Assembly (NCBI RefSeq): GCF_020521555.1
Contig: NZ_BPWA01000001.1
Location: 1,364,001 to 1,428,000, forward strand
Source of the DNA: Rodentibacter sp. JRC1
Lineage (GTDB): Bacteria; Pseudomonadota; Gammaproteobacteria; Enterobacterales; Pasteurellaceae
Direction: 5' to 3'
Length of the DNA stretch: 64,000 nucleotides
Shown here: in pieces, positions 59,494 through 64,000 of the stretch
Layout: every line of letters starts with the position of its first letter
Numbering within the stretch: the stretch's first letter is position 1
Notes under the pieces: generated by a model
The model's input: the letters and a program-made list of their open reading frames with translations, nothing else
Database searches by the model: none
What the model was told of the DNA's origin: nothing
Position numbers and translations under genes: made by a program

Positions 59494-59643
59494 TTAACCG
59501 CAAATCTCTTGCACGACAAATTGCAGAGCTTGGCGTTTAAATTGTTTTTGTTTACGATGTTTTAGTCGTCTTAAACGTAAGTTCCGAGAGGAGGAAATAT
59601 CTCGAGACTTCACTTTTTTCAAGAAGGTTTTTCGTTTTAACAT
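59494..59643 (-). CDS. Small basic protein of 49 residues, unrecognised
   Basis: An unbroken 49-codon frame starting ATG at 59643 behind GGAG (about 10 bases upstream) and ending TAA at 59494, right before a terminator. The product is very basic: it starts MLKRKTFLKKVKSRDISSS, continues with an Arg/Leu-rich middle (NLRLRRLKHRKQKQFKRQ) and ends QFVVQEICG. It lies 12 bp after mltF on the same strand, so it is probably the last gene of that transcript. The charge suggests RNA or ribosome binding, but I recognise no family. A chance frame is possible, although the ribosome binding site and position speak for a gene. Confidence 0.55.
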   Translation of the reverse strand: MLKRKTFLKKVKSRDISSSRNLRLRRLKHRKQKQFKRQALQFVVQEICG

Positions 59644-59655
59644 TGCTACTTTCTC

Positions 59656-61077
59656 CTATTCTTGTTTATTTTTGACCGCACTTTCAAATTCATTATTGTT
59701 TTGATTTTCCCGAACTCGATGGTAGTTCACAATACTATTCATATAACGGCGAATATTTTCGACATATTGATAGGCCTCATAACCGCGTGCATAGCCGTAT
59801 TTCAAGCTACTATAATGGCGTTTTTCCGCTAATAACGGTAAGTTATTTTTTACATCAAGCCAATTATCCGGATTACCTCCCAAGTTTTTGGTTAAACGGC
59901 GTACATCGACTACGTGTCCTAATCCCATATTATATGCCGCCAGTGCATACCAAATACGATCTTCTTGCGGAATGCTGTCAGGCATTTGTGAAATCAGCCA
60001 ATGTAGATATTCTGAGCCTGCTTTAATACTCTGTTCCGGATCGGTGCGGTTACTAATTTTCATTCGTTCCGCCGTGTCTTTTGTCAGCATCATCATACCA
60101 CGTACACCGGTAGGCGAAGTGGCATCCGGATTCCAATGAGACTCTTGATACGCCACTGCGGCTAATAAACGCCAATCCAAATCGCCTTTATGCTTCTCAA
60201 AGAGCGGTTGATATTGCGGCAGAATTTTTTCGATCGCTTCTAAATAAGCACGACTATCCACATAATCGAATTGGGCGATATGGCGGAAATATTTTTCTTC
60301 AATCCGATCAATCAAACCGGTATCAAGCGCATTGTTCATAAAATCTAACAGTCCGGCTTGCAACTCGCTATAAGAATTATTGGCCAGATACCAATGTACG
60401 CTTGCTTCATCCGTCAAATCAAAAGCAATGGTAAGATTAGGGCGAATTTGTTGTACGGCGGCCACATCAATGGAATTAGCGATGGTGTAAGGTATCTTCC
60501 CTTCCGCTACCTGTATCAACAATTCTTCTTGTGTGAATCGTCGGTTATTTTTCCATTTTAGCTTTGGATATTTTTTCTGAAATTGAGCTAATAATTCTTC
60601 TAATTCTCCACCACCGGCAAATTCGATTTCCCGCTGAACTTGGCTTAAATCTTTCGGACGATTTTCTCCTTTTTGATAAACCAGTTGCCAAGAGGCGGAG
60701 GTATAAGCCGGGCCTAATTGAAATTGTTCGGCTCGTTTGGGATGAAAGAGCAAGTTTGCCGCCGCCAAGTCAATTTGATTATTTTCAAGTGCCTGAAAAA
60801 GCGCATCCGTATTTTCTAACGTTTTAATTTCAAGCTCTACGCCCAGATAATTGGCAAAACTTTTTGCCAATTCATATTCCAAACCGGATTCCCCTTTAGC
60901 ACTAATGAAATAATAAATCGGATTATTAATTGTACCTACAACCAAACTGCCGCGAGATCGGATGGCTGAATAGTGATTTTCTTCCGATCGCATGATTTTT
61001 TGCCACGGGAATACCATATCAATCGCCCAAAGTAACAAAGCAAAAGCGGCAATAATGCGTAAAAATAAACCTTTCAA
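59656..61077 (-). CDS. mltF: Membrane-bound lytic murein transglycosylase F
   Basis: Outer-membrane-associated lytic transglycosylase that cleaves peptidoglycan to 1,6-anhydro ends. Two modules: an extracellular solute-binding-like domain (about 45-270, starting [13 protein letters not shown]) and a C-terminal SLT domain with the catalytic Glu in [24 protein letters not shown] and [11 protein letters not shown] start at TTG 61077 (about 473 residues), which follows AGGATAAGG and gives a normal signal sequence ([19 protein letters not shown]). A longer frame to 61137 begins at another TTG without a ribosome binding site. Confidence 0.9.
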   Translation of the reverse strand: MKGLFLRIIAAFALLLWAIDMVFPWQKIMRSEENHYSAIRSRGSLVVGTINNPIYYFISAKGESGLEYELAKSFANYLGVELEIKTLENTDALFQALENNQIDLAAANLLFHPKRAEQFQLGPAYTSASWQLVYQKGENRPKDLSQVQREIEFAGGGELEELLAQFQKKYPKLKWKNNRRFTQEELLIQVAEGKIPYTIANSIDVAAVQQIRPNLTIAFDLTDEASVHWYLANNSYSELQAGLLDFMNNALDTGLIDRIEEKYFRHIAQFDYVDSRAYLEAIEKILPQYQPLFEKHKGDLDWRLLAAVAYQESHWNPDATSPTGVRGMMMLTKDTAERMKISNRTDPEQSIKAGSEYLHWLISQMPDSIPQEDRIWYALAAYNMGLGHVVDVRRLTKNLGGNPDNWLDVKNNLPLLAEKRHYSSLKYGYARGYEAYQYVENIRRYMNSIVNYHRVRENQNNNEFESAVKNKQE

Positions 61078-61135
61078 ATACCTTATCCTATTTTGTAAAT
61101 TGTGGCGGATTGTAACGGGAATTTTGTGTATAGAC

Positions 61136-61171
61136 AATAAAAAGCCCCTTCAGATTTTATTTAAGGGGCTT
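61136..61171 (-). terminator. Terminator after deaD
   Basis: On the minus strand AAGCCCCTT and AAGGGGCTT (61163-61171 and 61142-61150) form a 9-bp stem followed by TTTT, 21 bases after the deaD stop codon and before the mltF start. Confidence 0.85.
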
Positions 61172-61191
61172 AGAATTAGTGTTTAAGGATT

Positions 61192-63009
61192 TTAGCCACG
61201 GCGTGCTTTGCGTGGTTTATCACTAAAAGAGCGGTTGGATTTTTCGTTAAATTTACGTCCTCCACGCTCGTTACGTCCTCGCTCACGAGCAAAGTCATTG
61301 CCACGTCCTCCGCGACGTTTACCGTTGAAATCATCTCCGCCACGGTTACTATCAGATTTTACCGCACCAAGAAATGACATTTGCATTTGTTTATTCAACA
61401 CGCGGGTTTTGCCAAATTGGTGAAGTAATTCTTTCGGCATTCCTTGTGGCAATTCTACGGTGGAATGTTCATCATAAAGTTTGATATGACCAATATAACG
61501 GCTATCAATATCACCCTCATTTGCAATCGCACCCACAATATGACGAACGTCCACGCCATCCATTCTACCCACTTCAATGCGATATAAATCCATTGGTTGC
61601 GGATTGCCATAGCCTTTGCGTTCTCCGCGACGTTCCGCAGAACGTGGATTTTCGCGGCGATCACGTTCATTACGGCGGCGTTTTTCCATTGGTGGATCAG
61701 GAGGAAGGATAAGTTTTTGTTTACCTTGAAGTAACATTAACATTGCTGCCGCAATATCTTCCTGATCTTGATCTGCGGTAAATAAATCTTCCAACAGGCT
61801 GCGATATTGTTCCAGATCGTGATGCTCAAGTTGTTTGGTGATTTTCGCTACGAATTTCTTACGGCGACATTCTTGCAACACTAAATGGTTCGGCAATTCC
61901 ACTTCATTGATCGGTTTTTTCATTAAGTGTTCAATATTGCGAAGTAAGCGGCGTTCACGTGGTTCGACAAACAATAGCGCACGGCCTGAACGACCGGCAC
62001 GACCGGTACGACCTATACGGTGAATATAAGATTCAGCGTCAAGCGTAATATCGTAGTTTACAACGAGGCTGATGCGTTCAATGTCAATACCGCGTGCTGC
62101 AACATCGGTTGCCACAACAATATCAAGGCTGCCGTTACGCAAACGGTCAAGGGTTTGTTCACGTAATTGTTGCGTCATATCTCCATTAAGTGCGGCTGAA
62201 CGAAAGCCGTTTTTTTCAAGCAGTTCGGTAATATCCAGTGTTGCGGTTTTGGTACGGGCGAAGATAATCGCCGCGTCAAAATCTTCTACTTCTAAAAAGC
62301 GAAGAAGTGCTTCATTTTTACGCACTCCATGTACATACCAGCAACTTTGTTCAATATCCGGTGCGTTTTCGTTATTGACTTTGATCTTCACTTCTTTCGG
62401 ATCGTTCATAAAGCGCTTGGTTATGCGGCGAATAGGTTCCGGCATCGTTGCAGAGAAAAGTGCGGTTTGATGATTTTCCGGCAATTCCGCCATCACGGTT
62501 TCTACATCATCAATAAAGCCCATTCGTAACATTTCATCGGCCTCATCAAGCACGATAAAGCGAAGCTCGGATAGATCTAAAGTACCGCGGCGAATATGAT
62601 CGAGAATACGCCCCGGTGTGCCGACAACCACTTGCGCTCCCTGTTTTAAAGCGCGAAGTTGAATGTCATAGCGTTGACCGCCGTAAAGCGTAACAATGCG
62701 TGTACCATGCGCATATTTCACAAATTGTTCACAAGCATCCGCTACTTGGATGGCAAGTTCTCGGGTTGGTGCCATCACTAACATTTGCGGATGTTTTGCC
62801 GCTGTATCGATTTGTGCTAGAAGCGGTAAAGCAAATGCAGCGGTTTTACCGCTACCGGTTTGTGCCATACCCAGCACATCATTGCCATTGAGCAAATGCG
62901 GAATACAAGTTTGCTGAATTGGGGAAGGGGTTTCAAAACCTAAGTCTGAAACGGCTTTTAAGATGAACTCAGGTAAGCCCAAGTCATTAAAAGTGATTTT
63001 GTCTGTCAT
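61192..63009 (-). CDS. deaD: ATP-dependent RNA helicase DeaD (CsdA)
   Basis: Cold-shock/ribosome-assembly DEAD-box helicase, 605 residues. Q motif [11 protein letters not shown], Walker [29 protein letters not shown] box [16 protein letters not shown], then [12 protein letters not shown] and [11 protein letters not shown]. The C-terminal part holds an RNA-binding DbpA-like domain (about 480-555) and an Arg/Gly-rich tail (about 560-605). Lies downstream of nlpI, the conserved nlpI-deaD pair; repeat copy E lies between them. Confidence 0.96.
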   Translation of the reverse strand: MTDKITFNDLGLPEFILKAVSDLGFETPSPIQQTCIPHLLNGNDVLGMAQTGSGKTAAFALPLLAQIDTAAKHPQMLVMAPTRELAIQVADACEQFVKYAHGTRIVTLYGGQRYDIQLRALKQGAQVVVGTPGRILDHIRRGTLDLSELRFIVLDEADEMLRMGFIDDVETVMAELPENHQTALFSATMPEPIRRITKRFMNDPKEVKIKVNNENAPDIEQSCWYVHGVRKNEALLRFLEVEDFDAAIIFARTKTATLDITELLEKNGFRSAALNGDMTQQLREQTLDRLRNGSLDIVVATDVAARGIDIERISLVVNYDITLDAESYIHRIGRTGRAGRSGRALLFVEPRERRLLRNIEHLMKKPINEVELPNHLVLQECRRKKFVAKITKQLEHHDLEQYRSLLEDLFTADQDQEDIAAAMLMLLQGKQKLILPPDPPMEKRRRNERDRRENPRSAERRGERKGYGNPQPMDLYRIEVGRMDGVDVRHIVGAIANEGDIDSRYIGHIKLYDEHSTVELPQGMPKELLHQFGKTRVLNKQMQMSFLGAVKSDSNRGGDDFNGKRRGGRGNDFARERGRNERGGRKFNEKSNRSFSDKPRKARRG

Positions 63010-63053
63010 TAAAATTCTCGAATTATAAATAAGGAAAACTCAATAGAGTTTCA

Positions 63054-63179
63054 GGTAGGGTGTGTTAGGTTTACCGTAACGCACCGTTAAACAGCATTGA
63101 AATCACATTTTGGTGCGTTACGGCTTCGCCTAACGCACCCTACGATGGTTTTCAATTTGTGCAAGTGGTACATCATACT
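63054..63179. repeat. Nested palindromic repeat, copy E (nlpI-deaD gap)
   Basis: Core GTAGGGTGTGTTAGG ... CCTAACGCACCCTAC at 63054-63142, with inner TAACGCACC / GGTGCGTTA arms. The right terminal repeat is kept as ATTTGTGCAAGTGGTACATC (63154-63173) with ATACTG after it; I see no left terminal repeat. The copy lies in the upstream region of deaD. Confidence 0.75.
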
Positions 63180-63186
63180 GCGATTT

Positions 63187-63999
63187 TTATAAAACAACCG
63201 CTTTTGCGACCGCACTTTTCTCTTCTTTTTCGTTTTCTGTTTGAGCCGGTTTTAATTTCATTAGCTCAAACGAAGCAAAACGATACTCAACAAAGTTATA
63301 AACCTGATTTGCCATTGCCAGTTTAAATAAAGCCGCCGCTTCATCTACCAGCCCTACATTGAGTTTTTGTTTTGCTAGATAAAAATAGGTTTCTGTTAGA
63401 ATTTCTGCGTATTGCTGAGAATTTTTAGCAAATTCATCGGCGCGTTGTTGCAATTGTTCTAAAGAAATATGTCCTAAGTAGTATTGAACGATATTTGTAC
63501 CCCAGAAATCCTCTGATAGCCCTTTTGCTCGTTCAACAAGGTTTGCATGGGCTTCTTGTGGTTTTAATTTTTGTTCGTTCAAGTACAGCCATAAGACACG
63601 GTAAGGATCTTTTGTATCGGCTTGGTAGAACTGTAAGAAATCTTGTTCGGCAAGATTGTAACGTCCCACATAATAAAAATTTAAACCACGATTAAGGTGG
63701 GTATAGTCATAGCTTGCATCCAATTCAAACACCGCATTAAAGGTTTCTAATGCGCTGTCATAATCCTCTTCAAGCAATAAATAAAGCCCTAAATAGTTAT
63801 ACACAGAAGCCATTTTAGGCTGCAATGCAAGGGCTTGAGTAAAATCGTAACGTGCTAATCCCCATAAACCAAGGGAATCATATAAAACCCCGCGTTCAAA
63901 GTGCAGTGAAGCTCGTTCTTCATTACTCATTTTCCCAACTAATAACACTTGGCTGATTCGCACAATCATCACTTCCTGTTCAAAGTGTGAATTTGGGTT
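63187..63999 (-). CDS. nlpI: TPR lipoprotein NlpI, 5' end cut by the window edge
   Basis: Outer-membrane lipoprotein adaptor that recruits peptidoglycan hydrolases and the Prc protease. The frame is open to the window edge (upstream codons read PNSHFEQEVMIVR), so the signal peptide and lipobox lie outside. Visible parts: ERASLHFERGVLYDSLGLWG (in part), TPR repeats FNYLG-like VYNYLGLYLL and YTHLNRGLNFYYVGRY, WGTNIVQYYLGHIS, and a charged tail. Similar over its length to E. coli NlpI, and its place before deaD agrees. Confidence 0.9.
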   Translation of the reverse strand, partial: NPNSHFEQEVMIVRISQVLLVGKMSNEERASLHFERGVLYDSLGLWGLARYDFTQALALQPKMASVYNYLGLYLLLEEDYDSALETFNAVFELDASYDYTHLNRGLNFYYVGRYNLAEQDFLQFYQADTKDPYRVLWLYLNEQKLKPQEAHANLVERAKGLSEDFWGTNIVQYYLGHISLEQLQQRADEFAKNSQQYAEILTETYFYLAKQKLNVGLVDEAAALFKLAMANQVYNFVEYRFASFELMKLKPAQTENEKEEKSAVAKAVVL

Positions 64000-64000
64000 T

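Overview
This window is a chromosomal segment of a Pasteurellaceae bacterium, most likely a Haemophilus species or close relative (H. parainfluenzae/haemolyticus-like; Aggregatibacter is an alternative). The evidence is the very frequent 9-base DNA uptake signal AAGTGCGGT / ACCGCACTT, often as inverted pairs that double as terminators. The moderately AT-rich composition, the Haemophilus-like gene clusters and a Haemophilus-style tetranucleotide contingency repeat agree with this. I recognised no rRNA, tRNA, CRISPR array or prophage.

Layout. 1-7.9 kb: truncated ornithine cyclodeaminase, NhaC-type antiporter, SpoU-type methyltransferase, phosphatidylserine synthase, and the queuosine genes queA and tgt. 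8-13.7 kb: an aldehyde dehydrogenase divergent from a hemerythrin-like protein with a perfect CRP-type site between them, a TusA-like protein, then yajC-secD-secF. 13.7-19.4 kb is the accessory part: an IS3-family element with a broken orfB that sits inside the secF terminator, a 1165-residue trimeric autotransporter adhesin, and a worn IS3 remnant. 19.4-27.9 kb: a TetR-regulated RND efflux operon (acrR-acrA-acrB type), an M48 lipoprotein protease, an aromatic amino acid permease with a perfect operator-like palindrome, a methyltransferase and an ACT-domain protein.

28-45.8 kb is mostly envelope and translation housekeeping: rpsB-tsf, pyrH, frr, dxr, uppS, cdsA, rseP, bamA, skp, lpxD, fabZ, lpxA, lpxB, rnhB. 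It is interrupted between tsf and pyrH by two leftward surface-modification genes: a family 2 glycosyltransferase that starts in a (TGGC)n tract and is out of frame here (phase OFF), and a phosphoethanolamine transferase. Together the segment covers lipid A synthesis, isoprenoid and phospholipid precursors, outer membrane protein assembly and variable LOS decoration.

45.8-64 kb: an SLC13-type transporter with RCK_C domains, mog, glnB, an AI-2E/PerM family protein, dsbB-nhaB divergent from fadR, an ABC-2 exporter (yadGH), rsmE-yqgE-ruvX, pgeF-rluD, bamD, an unrecognised 49-residue basic small ORF, mltF, deaD and a truncated nlpI.

The least ordinary feature is a dispersed family of nested palindromes (five copies plus a possible vestige). 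The best copy has 26-bp near-perfect terminal inverted repeats around a hairpin-within-hairpin core, and one copy has the same ends around a different core. They look like non-autonomous, MITE-like elements.
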